In this document: positions 1 through 8,469 of the stretch, piece after piece
How the letters are laid out: each line of letters begins with the position of its first letter
How positions within the stretch are numbered: the first letter of the stretch is position 1
NCBI RefSeq assembly: GCF_000236165.1
Contig: NZ_CM001373.1
Location: forward strand, 660,304-724,303
Direction: 5' to 3'
Source of the DNA: Fluoribacter dumoffii NY 23
Lineage (GTDB): Bacteria; Pseudomonadota; Gammaproteobacteria; Legionellales; Legionellaceae
DNA: 64,000 bases
Made by a program: the position numbers and the translations under genes
Notes under the pieces: model-generated
The model's database searches: none
Told to the model about the DNA's origin: nothing
What the model saw: only the letters and a program-made list of their open reading frames with translations

Positions 1-119
1 GTTCGGGTATGTCTCCATCCATTGATATGACCTTGACTTTATTAGGCCGGGAAAGGGTGCTAGCACGCCTGAAAACTGCGTTGGAACAATTGAAAATTAG
101 GGCCCAAACGAATAGTTGA
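1..119 (+). CDS. C-terminal tail of a gene cut by the window start
   Basis: The third forward frame is open from the window edge to a TGA at 117-119. It encodes about 38 residues ending in a helical, basic stretch (RERVLARLKTALEQLK), which looks like a genuine protein C-terminus. No family can be recognised from so little. A hairpin follows 23 bases after the stop, consistent with the end of a transcription unit. The alternative is chance openness; 38 codons is short. Confidence 0.4.
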   Translation, partial: SGMSPSIDMTLTLLGRERVLARLKTALEQLKIRAQTNS

Positions 120-141
120 GTTTGCTTTATTCGTTTCTGAT

Positions 142-171
142 CTGCAGGCAAAACCCCAAGCTTGCCTGCAG
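142..171 (+). terminator. Strong hairpin after the first gene tail
   Basis: A perfect 10-bp inverted repeat, CTGCAGGCAA at 142-151 and TTGCCTGCAG at 162-171, has a 10-base loop. It lies between the TGA at 119 and the next start at 251. The following bases contain only a broken T-run, so it may be a weak intrinsic terminator or an mRNA-end stabiliser. Confidence 0.45.
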
Positions 172-250
172 GTGGTGCTCTTATTTGTGTGAAATAGAAT
201 GAGCAAATAACAGGGACAAATATAATTTTTAAAAAAAGGAATAGTCACTC

Positions 251-1516
251 ATGAAAGGCAAAACACATTTAGTAGCATTGGCATTTATTGCTTCATTAAT
301 TTTACCTTATTCTTATGCCGCCACTTCTGATTCCTCTACAAACATTACTGAGCAATTACAGAAAGAAATTGATAATTACTTTAATAAATACAGTAAAAAA
401 GAAAAATTTACTGCTATTGCCGCCTCAGTCCTGATCCCCCAAAATCGATTGAGCAATGCGAAAGAAATTAAAACTGTAGTGCACGGAACTATAGGATATC
501 CTCCTTTATCCCAGCCCATTAATCCCACTAATTTGTTTGATATAGGAAGTATTACCAAATCATTTACATCCCTTATCCTTTTACAACTGCAAACAGAAGA
601 AAAATTATCCCTTGATGATCCCTTAGGCAAATGGCTGCCTCAGTATTCCAATTGGAAAACTGTGACTTTAAGACAGTTATTAAATATGACCAGCGGTATT
701 CCCAATTATTCAGAAGATGAGGAATTCTCTCAAAAAATGGAATCTCATTTGGATGCTGTCTGGACCGATGAAGAACTATTAAAGTATGCACATCCTGAAA
801 AACCGCTTGAAAAGAGATCGGGTAATCTTTATGAATACTCTAATTCCAATTATATATTGGCTGCTTTAGTAATTGAAAAAGTAACTCATGATTCTTTTGC
901 CAACCAATTAAAATTGCGAATTATTAATGCACAAAATGGCTTGAATAATTCTTTCTATCTTGCAGGCCCCGATGCGCAAGCGGTTGAAAAATCAATTGAA
1001 GATCGTAGGGTACATGGCTATTTTTACGATGAGAAAAAGAATAAATTAATTGATACACTGACTAATGATTTATCCTGGGCAGCAGCTGCAGGCGCCATAG
1101 TTGCCGATACAGAAGATGTCGTACACTGGGTACAATTACTTTATCGCGGAACATTGATTAAACCTATCTTCAGAGAAAGAGCTTTGGCTGAGCTTGAATC
1201 TGTCGTTTCGATGAAAACAGGTCAACCTATACCCAAGGTATCGGAAAACGATCCTTTTGGGTTTGGATTAGGGGTAGGGTATCTTTATGATAAAGAACTT
1301 AAACAGCGTTTTTGGGTTTACAAAGGAAGTACTTTAGGGTTTCGTGTGATGTATTTCTGGCAGGCTTGTAATAATGTAACCACTGTAGTCGCATTAAACA
1401 GCAAGGGCGGTGAGGGGAATCCTGAATCCAAACTAGGTGATGAAATCCTCAAAGCAAATCAAAGCCTGTATAAGGTTATTTTAAAAAATTATCCTGAGCT
1501 TCAATGCATGTCCTAG
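251..1516 (+). CDS. Secreted serine beta-lactamase-fold hydrolase (class C / PBP4-like)
   Basis: This 421-residue protein starts with a cleavable signal peptide (basic MKGKTH, hydrophobic core, likely cut after SYA at 21-23), so it should act in the periplasm or outside. It has the beta-lactamase-family SxxK motif at S100-I-T-K103 and the second-box YSN at 196-198. A KGS-type third box lies near residue 358, in the segment YKGSTLGF. The family includes class C beta-lactamases, DD-carboxypeptidases and esterases; sequence alone does not separate these, and antibiotic hydrolysis should not be assumed. An AGGA lies 11 bases before the ATG. It is a single gene with a hairpin downstream. Confidence 0.85.
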   Translation: MKGKTHLVALAFIASLILPYSYAATSDSSTNITEQLQKEIDNYFNKYSKKEKFTAIAASVLIPQNRLSNAKEIKTVVHGTIGYPPLSQPINPTNLFDIGSITKSFTSLILLQLQTEEKLSLDDPLGKWLPQYSNWKTVTLRQLLNMTSGIPNYSEDEEFSQKMESHLDAVWTDEELLKYAHPEKPLEKRSGNLYEYSNSNYILAALVIEKVTHDSFANQLKLRIINAQNGLNNSFYLAGPDAQAVEKSIEDRRVHGYFYDEKKNKLIDTLTNDLSWAAAAGAIVADTEDVVHWVQLLYRGTLIKPIFRERALAELESVVSMKTGQPIPKVSENDPFGFGLGVGYLYDKELKQRFWVYKGSTLGFRVMYFWQACNNVTTVVALNSKGGEGNPESKLGDEILKANQSLYKVILKNYPELQCMS

Positions 1517-1532
1517 ATATTTTCTTACTTTA

Positions 1533-1567
1533 GACTCCTTCCTAGATGTGGGAGGAGGTCTTTCATA
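1533..1567 (+). terminator. Probable terminator of the beta-lactamase-like gene
   Basis: Arms 1533-1542 and 1551-1560 pair over 10 positions (two G-T wobbles, one mismatch) around an 8-base loop and are followed by TTTCATAT. The hairpin lies 17 bases after the stop. Confidence 0.45.
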
Positions 1568-1669
1568 TAGAAAAAATTCAAATGATAAAGTACTACGGGG
1601 CATCTTATTGTGTTTATAATATAAACCATGTAATATATTTCCACTTTAAGATTTAAAAGTAAGCATATT

Positions 1670-2809
1670 ATGGGTAAAGAAAATGAAGATCTCTCTTTAA
1701 ATGAAGATCTCTCTTTATCAGAAAAGAATGAGAATACCTCCCCAAATGATGAGAATCTCCCACCGTCTCCACCTGCATCATTGAAAATTAATAAAAAAAC
1801 TGCTCGTTTTTTTATTTCGATTGCCAAAAAAGACGTGCATTCTTTTATAATGCTGGGGTTGTATGATGCCAAGAACAACAAAATCCAGCATTTGCTTTGT
1901 CGGGTGGGAAAGTTTGGAAACCTTAATGTTAAAGATCCTGACTATGTAATGAATATGCAGTTCCTCTGCAATGCGCTTTTTTTTAGCAATAAGGCGAGAT
2001 TAGCTGATGAAGGGATTTGGCGCGAAAAAATAGGTGGAAAGCCAATCTCTTATCAAGCCTATGATATAACTTATGAGCAGTATTTGGAATTTGTGCAAGT
2101 GTTGGAGTCATTGCAAACACCTGAAAATGAATTTGGATGTTATAAACCCGATATTCTTGAAGATTCAAAAGAATCGCAAAATACAGATGATGGCAATGAT
2201 GAGGAAGTTACCCTAACCTATACTATAGAAAAGCTTTTTCTTCCAGTAGATGTCAGTGAAATAGAGCAAAGCGTTAGTGGATTGAGTGTACATAATACAT
2301 GCAGGCACTCAGCAATCGAACTCGTAGAAAAGGTTCAACATGGAGTTGGTTCTCTGGTTTCTTCCAATTTTATCAACGACTTACCCTATGAAACCTGTTT
2401 GATTTATGGAAAACCGAGTGAAGATATTCCATTTTACGTGCTTCCAGCGCCACCAACAGCGTTTGTTCAATTAGATGAAATAAAAGCAAAAGTGATTTCC
2501 AAATTATATACCCGAATGGAAAATATGCTTCGTTTAGAGCCTGATTCGCCACAAACCCAAAAAAAGTTTTTGAGGTTAAAGGAACTATATTTAGACATCG
2601 TTGGGCCACAAAAGGACTCATCACTTGAATCCTTAATACAAAACATTAAGGAGTGGAAAGCGACCAATACAAGTGACTTGGAGGTTTTAAGGAAAACCTA
2701 TTTTTGGGACTATTTACCTTTCTTCAAAAGAACATCTTCGACTATGAAACTTATTAAAGAAGTAGAACATGATCTCGAAGTAGAGATAGACAACAGACCA
2801 CATGGGTAG
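1670..2809 (+). CDS. Acidic orphan protein, candidate effector
   Basis: A 379-residue cytosolic-looking protein with no signal peptide or membrane segment and no family I recognise. The N-terminal 45 residues are acidic, Ser/Pro-rich and apparently disordered, and contain the hexapeptide NEDLSL twice, produced by an 18-bp tandem duplication at 1681-1716. The rest is a mixed alpha/beta sequence with acidic patches near residues 165-185. The start ATG at 1670 has no clear Shine-Dalgarno. Orphan genes of this kind in Legionella are often Dot/Icm substrates, but there is no domain evidence here. Confidence 0.65.
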   Translation: MGKENEDLSLNEDLSLSEKNENTSPNDENLPPSPPASLKINKKTARFFISIAKKDVHSFIMLGLYDAKNNKIQHLLCRVGKFGNLNVKDPDYVMNMQFLCNALFFSNKARLADEGIWREKIGGKPISYQAYDITYEQYLEFVQVLESLQTPENEFGCYKPDILEDSKESQNTDDGNDEEVTLTYTIEKLFLPVDVSEIEQSVSGLSVHNTCRHSAIELVEKVQHGVGSLVSSNFINDLPYETCLIYGKPSEDIPFYVLPAPPTAFVQLDEIKAKVISKLYTRMENMLRLEPDSPQTQKKFLRLKELYLDIVGPQKDSSLESLIQNIKEWKATNTSDLEVLRKTYFWDYLPFFKRTSSTMKLIKEVEHDLEVEIDNRPHG

Positions 2810-2912
2810 AATAATAACTTGTATTTCCAGCAAGGGAAAAAAAACATATCATTAAGAATTCTTGTGTTTGCCGTGTAGAAATTACCAATTTAAACCAATC
2901 AAAGGAGTGAAT

Positions 2913-3515
2913 ATGAAGCTTTATTATGCCAAGTCAGCGTGCTCTTTAGCTGTTCGCGTTGTTCTCAATGAGTTAGGCATTGAATTTCAAGATGAAGAAG
3001 TGGATTTAAAGGCAAAAAAAACCCAGTTTGATAAGGATTATTTATCAATTAATCCCAAAGGGGCAGTACCTGCACTTTATCTGGATAATGGTGATGTGCT
3101 GACTGAAAATCAGGTTATTTTGCAATATCTAACTGATATAACCCCGGGTCAAAAACTCTTGCCTCCAGTGGGTGATTTAAGAAGGTATCATACTTTGGAG
3201 TGGGTGAATTATGTTGCTACCGAATTGCACAAGACGGTAGGAATGTTTTTTTATCCAAATCTCAATGAAGAAACCAAAAACATTTTCATGTCTGTGGTTA
3301 ACTCTCGTTTGAAGTACGTTAATGAACGTCTTGAGCACGGACCTTATTTGATGGGTAAGGATTTTAGCTTACCGGATGCTTATCTATTTGTCGTACTGAG
3401 ATGGGCTTATTATTTTAAATTTGATCTTTCACCATATAAACATTTGGAACAATTTATGAAAAATGTTGCAGAACGTCCAGCTGTTGCGGTTTCACTCCAA
3501 CAAGAAAAACTGTAA
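2913..3515 (+). CDS. gstA: Glutathione S-transferase, beta class
   Basis: A 200-residue cytosolic glutathione S-transferase that conjugates glutathione to electrophiles or binds hydrophobic ligands. The N-terminal thioredoxin-like domain shows MKLYYAKSACSLA with the beta-class cysteine at C10, the conserved NPKGAVPAL loop (cis-Pro) and the TENQVILQYL segment that binds the gamma-glutamyl group. The C-terminal half is the usual helical domain with the SLPDAYLF capping motif. The start is ATG 2913, six bases after AAAGGAG at 2901-2907; a longer in-frame reading from 2862 is unlikely because it lacks a ribosome site and overshoots the family N-terminus. Confidence 0.93.
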   Translation: MKLYYAKSACSLAVRVVLNELGIEFQDEEVDLKAKKTQFDKDYLSINPKGAVPALYLDNGDVLTENQVILQYLTDITPGQKLLPPVGDLRRYHTLEWVNYVATELHKTVGMFFYPNLNEETKNIFMSVVNSRLKYVNERLEHGPYLMGKDFSLPDAYLFVVLRWAYYFKFDLSPYKHLEQFMKNVAERPAVAVSLQQEKL

Positions 3516-3540
3516 CAAGTTCTTTCTGTTTCATTGATAA

Positions 3541-3596
3541 GGAGCATTTGCATTGGGATATTCTATCAGTTTGTTGCCTTGCAATTCAAATGCTCC
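3541..3596 (+). terminator. Long inverted repeat after gstA
   Basis: GGAGCATTTG at 3541-3550 pairs perfectly with CAAATGCTCC at 3587-3596 around a 36-base loop. It begins 26 bases after the gstA stop and 60 bases before the next start. It is probably a transcript-end structure; there is no T-run directly after the right arm. Confidence 0.45.
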
Positions 3597-3655
3597 TCAA
3601 GTTGTGTTTGCTTTGGAAAGATAATTATTAAATCGTAATTATTTTGGGGGTGTGC

Positions 3656-5404
3656 GTGACTATAGAATCTTCTTTTCGCGGGGGATTAGAGCTTAATTTT
3701 GCCTCGGAAGGTAAATTTGAAAACACCGATGGAGCAGCCCAAGAGAGCATGGCGCCTATTATCGCACGCAATGCAGTACGCTTTTTAATGATGGGGTGGA
3801 CGAAACAGTGGACTGAGTTTTTAACTTCAGCTGTTGCTCATGCTGTTTTTGTAAAAAGAGATCATGAGTTATTACGTGAACTACGATTGGCTTTTCAACA
3901 AGGTTTTTTAGAAGTTTTTAGACAGTTAAAGGATAAAAAATTAACTTCTGAGCAAAAGGAACAATTTAATCTTTATCTGAGTAATTGTTTGGCTTTACTC
4001 CCTTACGGAGATTTAACTCCCTACGAATCCTTTCAAATCCCTCAATACATAGATGATCATTTAGAACTGGTTGAGTATCAGGTAAAGCCGATAGAATTAA
4101 CAGCAAGAACAGGGTGGCAACAATATTTCATTAAAGATGAAGACCGTGTTTTCGCTTATGGACTTGAACCTTTATTCCAAAACAAAGCGGAATCCCACTT
4201 AATTTTTATGGGTACTACCTATCCTGCAGGACAAGGCTTCTTGCCTCAAGTGAATACTGATTCTAAAGGTTTTGAAACAGTAGGGAAGTCACTTTATCGT
4301 ACGGGGCGCTCTAGAATCCACGAATGGTTGGGTACACAAAAAAATAAAATACATGTATGTGGAGTTAGTTTAGGAGGATCTTTAAGTTTATTATTAGCTC
4401 TCGATAAGGGGAATTATTCATTGTCGCGTGTTGATGCCTTAAATCCTGCCGGACTCCATGATTCCTGGTTCAAAGACACAGACGATCACTGGGATAACTT
4501 AACTGATAAACCGTTAGTTGTTGTCCAAAAGCAAGGTAATGATCCCGTGTCAGCTTTTGGGATCTGGAAGGACGATTGGATTATCTTACACGTAACCCCA
4601 CCGCCTGATAAACAGGGACCGAATCCATTTTGCGATCATTTTTTAAATTATGCAGGTTTTGCGGATACAACATTTACCTATATTAAACCCGAACAGGACA
4701 ATTCAAATCGAAAAACGCGCAATTTATTACTTTATACTCTGGGTAGAAGTTTAATTTATGGTCTTTTTCTACTGCCCTATACTTATGTAGTGCGTCCCAT
4801 TGTCTATTTCTCCCTAAATTACTGGATGTTTTCAGTACCCCTTCTAGGAATAGGTGTTGGTATTGGGCTTACGCTGGCGGGCATTTTGCCCCTAGTTCCC
4901 CTGTTAATTATGGCGGGGGGATTAATAGCCACGGTTTTGGGATATTCCTCTTATCTTTCTGATAGAAAAAAATTTGAAACTTCTTCTCCCATTCAGGGAC
5001 TTATAGAAAAGGAGGGGCTTCCCGCTATGCATCATCCGTCTTTATCCCGCAATCCAACCATGGATATTTATAAAGAGGAAAATAGCGTCAATGTAAACCT
5101 TACTTATCAGCAAATCCACACTTACTATGATGTAATGCGCCGCTTGGTTAAAGGAAAAAATTTTTTGCCAGATGATGAGAAGAAAAGCAAGCATGTACCA
5201 GGATACAATAAAAGGGATTTGCTTATGGAAAGCTCGGATTCGCAAAAAGCCGGTTACACTATTCCTTTTACAGTTACTAAGGCTAAGGCAGCTCATATCC
5301 GCCATACCTTGAGTCTGGTACACCAATTGGGGATAGAAAACGAAAAATTAAAGGCTGGTTTGGATAAATGCTACACTGAATATTGTATCGGTAAACATAG
5401 ATGA
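3656..5404 (+). CDS. Alpha/beta-hydrolase-like protein with membrane hairpin (paralogue A)
   Basis: A 582-residue protein of unknown function, clearly paralogous to the next gene over nearly its whole length. It contains a nucleophile-elbow motif GVSLGG (Ser near residue 237) followed by LSLLLALDKG, which suggests a serine hydrolase or lipase-like fold, with possible Asp/His partners in the conserved DPVSAFGIW and CDHFLNYAGFAD segments. Two hydrophobic regions lie near residues 360-430; the second (about 50 residues, nt 4810-5010) is absent from paralogue B. The C-terminal part is charged and helical. GTG 3656 is chosen because GGGGG lies five bases upstream; an in-frame TTG at 3644 is possible. 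The absence of a signal peptide fits a cytosolic or type IV-secreted protein. Confidence 0.8.
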   Translation: MTIESSFRGGLELNFASEGKFENTDGAAQESMAPIIARNAVRFLMMGWTKQWTEFLTSAVAHAVFVKRDHELLRELRLAFQQGFLEVFRQLKDKKLTSEQKEQFNLYLSNCLALLPYGDLTPYESFQIPQYIDDHLELVEYQVKPIELTARTGWQQYFIKDEDRVFAYGLEPLFQNKAESHLIFMGTTYPAGQGFLPQVNTDSKGFETVGKSLYRTGRSRIHEWLGTQKNKIHVCGVSLGGSLSLLLALDKGNYSLSRVDALNPAGLHDSWFKDTDDHWDNLTDKPLVVVQKQGNDPVSAFGIWKDDWIILHVTPPPDKQGPNPFCDHFLNYAGFADTTFTYIKPEQDNSNRKTRNLLLYTLGRSLIYGLFLLPYTYVVRPIVYFSLNYWMFSVPLLGIGVGIGLTLAGILPLVPLLIMAGGLIATVLGYSSYLSDRKKFETSSPIQGLIEKEGLPAMHHPSLSRNPTMDIYKEENSVNVNLTYQQIHTYYDVMRRLVKGKNFLPDDEKKSKHVPGYNKRDLLMESSDSQKAGYTIPFTVTKAKAAHIRHTLSLVHQLGIENEKLKAGLDKCYTEYCIGKHR

Positions 5405-5470
5405 TCTCATTTATTAACTAAATTGTTGTGCGAAGGAGATTTATTCAACAAAAAAAACAGGAGGTTGAAT

Positions 5471-7072
5471 ATGTCAAATGAAAAAGTGTTCAAAGGGGGG
5501 GTAGAGCTCAAGTTTTTTGAGCAACAAGAGTTTGAATCTCTCGAAGGGGTGGATGCTTCCCAGGTAAATCCTATTTTAGCCCGGAACATATTGCGTTTAT
5601 TTACTATGGGGTGGACAAACTCCTGGACTCAATTTTTAAATCCGGTCGTTTTATATTCTTTCTTTCTTCAGCGGGACATAAATTTATTGAAAGAAATTCG
5701 TTTGGCGATGCAACAAGGATTTTTAGAACTGTTTAGTCAATTACAAGAACACAAATTGAGTTGGGAGCAAGCCGAACAAGTTCAACTTTATTTAAGTAAT
5801 TGCTTATCTATGCTGCCCTATGGTGACCCCACGCCTTATGAGGCTTATAAAATCCCGCAATATATTGAGAATCATTGGGAGTTAATAGAATATCAAATTA
5901 CCCCAATTGAACTGACTGAAAGAAATTTTTGGAAGCGGCCATTTACATATGACCATGATCGTGTTTTTGCTTATGGGCTAAAGCCAATGTTTCACAGGGA
6001 AGCAGAGTCTCATTTAATTTTTATGGGCACCACCTATCCTGCAGGCCAAGGGTTCCTAACCCAAATAAAAACCGATTCAAAGGGATTTGAGTCCGTAGGC
6101 TTCTCCTTATACCGCAGTGGCAGGGAACGAATTCACACGTGGCTATGTCAACAAAAAAATCCGGTACATGTTTGCGGGGTAAGTTTGGGGGGTGCTTTAA
6201 GTTTGTTACTCGCTCTTGATAAGGGGGATTATAAACTATCTCGTGTCGATGCATTGAACCCTCCGGGACTTTTTGACCCTTTATTTAAAAGTCGATATGA
6301 CTTTTGGGAAGAACTCGCGGAGAAACCAAGGGTAGTGGTGCAAAAACAGGGCAATGATCCCGTCTCGGCGTTTGGCATTTGGAAACCTGATTGGGAAATT
6401 CTGCAAGTAATACCTCCAAAAGACAAGCAAGGCCCTAACGCTTTTTGGGATCATTGCTTAAATTATGCTGGTTTTGCAGATACAGAGTTTAAATATATTT
6501 CAGCTGAATTTGACAATGCCCAGCGCAAAACACATCATCTTTTTCTTAATGCGGCAGTAAGATCGTTTATCTATTATTATGTGTTAGTGCCTTTCAATTA
6601 TACATTTCGTCCCTTAGGATATTTTATGGTGAACAAATTGTTCCCTCAATTTGCCCGGATGACGATTCCTCAAGAATTTTCCGCTCTTCCCAAAATTCAT
6701 CATCCTGCTTTACCACGCATTGAAACAATGGATATTTATAATGAAGAAAATGCTATAGAAATAGAGCTTTCTTACCAACAAATCAATACTTATTATCAGG
6801 TAATGCGTGGTCTTTTGAGAAATAAAAACTTTATACCTAATGAAAACAAAGAAAACTGCCATGTTCAAGGGATGACCAAGAAGGATTTATTGACTGAAAG
6901 TACTGATTCAAAAAAATCGCATCTAACCGTTTTTTTTAAGGTAACCAAAGCTAAAGCGTCTCATATAATTGATACTCTAAACCTGGTTCGTCAATTTGGT
7001 ATTGATAATAAAGAAAAAATTAAATATGAAGTTGAGAAAAACTACGAACTCTATCGGTTAGGCAAGCACTAA
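5471..7072 (+). CDS. Alpha/beta-hydrolase-like protein (paralogue B)
   Basis: A 533-residue tandem paralogue of the preceding gene. Shared blocks include GGVELKF near the N-terminus, ARNxxRxxxMGWT, LYLSNCLxxLPYGDxTPYE, IFMGTTYPAGQGFL, GVSLGGALSLLLALDKG (putative nucleophile Ser) and HHPALPR before the C-terminal helical region. It keeps one short hydrophobic stretch (FIYYYVLVPFNYTF) but lacks the roughly 50-residue hydrophobic hairpin of paralogue A. ATG 5471 is preceded by AGGAGGT at 5459-5465, a near-perfect ribosome site. The gap to paralogue A is 66 bases, so the two are probably co-transcribed. The function is unknown; lipid or ester hydrolysis is an inference from the elbow motif only. 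Confidence 0.8.
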   Translation: MSNEKVFKGGVELKFFEQQEFESLEGVDASQVNPILARNILRLFTMGWTNSWTQFLNPVVLYSFFLQRDINLLKEIRLAMQQGFLELFSQLQEHKLSWEQAEQVQLYLSNCLSMLPYGDPTPYEAYKIPQYIENHWELIEYQITPIELTERNFWKRPFTYDHDRVFAYGLKPMFHREAESHLIFMGTTYPAGQGFLTQIKTDSKGFESVGFSLYRSGRERIHTWLCQQKNPVHVCGVSLGGALSLLLALDKGDYKLSRVDALNPPGLFDPLFKSRYDFWEELAEKPRVVVQKQGNDPVSAFGIWKPDWEILQVIPPKDKQGPNAFWDHCLNYAGFADTEFKYISAEFDNAQRKTHHLFLNAAVRSFIYYYVLVPFNYTFRPLGYFMVNKLFPQFARMTIPQEFSALPKIHHPALPRIETMDIYNEENAIEIELSYQQINTYYQVMRGLLRNKNFIPNENKENCHVQGMTKKDLLTESTDSKKSHLTVFFKVTKAKASHIIDTLNLVRQFGIDNKEKIKYEVEKNYELYRLGKH

Positions 7073-7132
7073 AGGTATTAACTTCTGAAATAATATCCTA
7101 TTTGATATGAGATATAGTTTGGTGATTGAAAT

Positions 7133-7165
7133 AGGAAACTCCGAATAAAATAGTCCGAGTTTCCT
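7133..7165. terminator. Bidirectional terminator between convergent genes
   Basis: AGGAAACTC (7133-7141) and GAGTTTCCT (7157-7165) form a perfect 9-bp stem between the stop of paralogue B and the stop of the outer-membrane gene on the other strand. TTTTTT follows 11 bases later on the plus strand. Confidence 0.6.
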
Positions 7166-7189
7166 GTTGGGCATTTTTTGAAAATTACT

Positions 7190-7840
7190 CTAAAAACGAA
7201 AAATTAGATGGGCGGCAACCGAATAGAGAAAAGGGTAATAAGAGTCTGCAGGACTAAGTTGGGATTCTCCATAACCGGCAGTAAAATTACCAGCAACTTC
7301 CCCTGTAATATGTTCGGTAAAATTATAGTTTACCCCCACCGTAAAAGTAGGGCCTGGGCGCCAGTCGTCGACCACAATATCCTTACGATGCACACCGGCA
7401 ACTCCCGCACCTGAAAAGATTTTCATATGGGAGTGAGGAATAGGAACCATGAGTTTTCCCAGCAGTGATACGACTTCAGTTTTTGTGGTTAAGACTTCTA
7501 AACCGTCATGATCGAAGCTGAACAAACTGATAGAATCGAAATGAACATTTGCTTCTGGAAAGTGCATGTAGTTGGCTTCGATTGCAAAAAAACGGGTAAA
7601 CTCATACCCAGCTAAAACACCCCATGCACTCCCACCTTCTTCAACATCGATAGGAGTTGATAGCATCAAAGCCACATTTTGATTTTTTTCGCTTGGAACC
7701 AGGCCTTGCCAGGTAGTGGAACCAAAGCCGGCAATCGCACCTACATAAAAAGGATGGTGGGGTAAATTACTGGTCTCTGCCAAACAGGAAGATGAAGAAA
7801 GAAACAAGAATGAAAGTAAAAATAATTTTGAATTATACAC
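7190..7840 (-). CDS. Outer-membrane beta-barrel protein (OmpW/OmpA-like 8-strand type)
   Basis: A 216-residue protein with a signal peptide (MYNSKLF, a Leu/Ser-rich core, cut after CLA). The mature part alternates aromatic and polar residues as in small barrels: HPFYVGAIAGFGSTTW at the start, AWGVLAGYEFTRFFAIEANYMHF, KLMVPIPHSHMKIFSGAGVAGVH and a terminal SVAAHLIFRF ending in Phe, the usual C-terminal barrel signal. It is therefore inserted in the outer membrane; its cargo, if any, is unknown. The start is GTG at 7840, with only a weak AGAG upstream. Confidence 0.82.
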   Translation of the reverse strand: MYNSKLFLLSFLFLSSSSCLAETSNLPHHPFYVGAIAGFGSTTWQGLVPSEKNQNVALMLSTPIDVEEGGSAWGVLAGYEFTRFFAIEANYMHFPEANVHFDSISLFSFDHDGLEVLTTKTEVVSLLGKLMVPIPHSHMKIFSGAGVAGVHRKDIVVDDWRPGPTFTVGVNYNFTEHITGEVAGNFTAGYGESQLSPADSYYPFLYSVAAHLIFRF

Positions 7841-7883
7841 AATAATTACTCTACCAAGATTGTTTTAATCAATTAGAATTGTT

Positions 7884-7904
7884 GGTTGGGCTTCAAACCC
7901 AACC
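7884..7904 (-). terminator. Hairpin after the cysteine-rich secreted protein gene
   Basis: GGTTGGG (7884-7890) and CCCAACC (7898-7904) form a perfect 7-bp stem with a 7-base loop, 18 bases downstream of the minus-strand stop at 7922. No clean U-run follows on the minus strand, so termination strength is uncertain. Confidence 0.4.
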
Positions 7905-7921
7905 TTAATCAGTGTCGATTA

Positions 7922-8278
7922 TTATTGACAGGGTTTTTTAGTGGAACTGCAAATTCTGCCACGAGAATCAACCCCACCAAGGCGATAACAATTCCAGTTA
8001 TCAAGACAATCTTGTTTTGTAGTGTAGGGTTGGGCTGCGCATGCTTTATCCAATGAACCATATACACTAACCATACGGGCATAAAGCATATTCATATCCT
8101 GGCACATGCCTGAGGGTAAGCCAGAACTGGTACAGTAACAGGTTGCTACTGTTTTAAATGAAGAACAAAAATTTACATCATTAGTAGGAACTGCATTACC
8201 GCAGGCAACAACATTTCCATTTGCAAAAACCGAGAAACTTAATAAAAACATAAGACCAGCAAAAAATCCCCGAATCAT
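7922..8278 (-). CDS. Small cysteine-rich secreted protein
   Basis: A 118-residue protein with a clear signal peptide (MIRGFFAGLMFLLSFSVFA, cut before NGNVV). The roughly 99-residue mature part has ten cysteines, including a TCYC pair, pointing to an oxidised, disulphide-bonded periplasmic or extracellular protein. No named family is recognised. ATG 8278 is preferred over the in-frame ATG 8287 because the GAGAGG ribosome site abuts the upstream ATG and is correctly spaced only for the downstream one. The gene is separated from the NRPS by about 190 bases of non-coding DNA. Confidence 0.75.
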   Translation of the reverse strand: MIRGFFAGLMFLLSFSVFANGNVVACGNAVPTNDVNFCSSFKTVATCYCTSSGLPSGMCQDMNMLYARMVSVYGSLDKACAAQPYTTKQDCLDNWNCYRLGGVDSRGRICSSTKKPCQ

Positions 8279-8469
8279 TTTTAACATCCTCTCTTAAGCC
8301 GAAATTTAATCTAATTTACTCTATCAGAAAAATAGCCTGGCTGCAAAAGATAGCTGTTATGACCGCAATTGTGTTGCAGGTGAGTTCTAATTAAGAGCAA
8401 ACCGGATTCAATGAAGTTTTCTGGATGTTATTGTGAAAATGGAAAAGTTTTGGTCGGATATCAATGCGC

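Noticed and set aside
150..175. CCAAGCTTGCCTGCAGG resembling a cloning-vector polylinker
   Set aside because: It lacks the four extra bases of the pUC polylinker, does not continue into further vector restriction sites, and forms part of a perfect natural hairpin.
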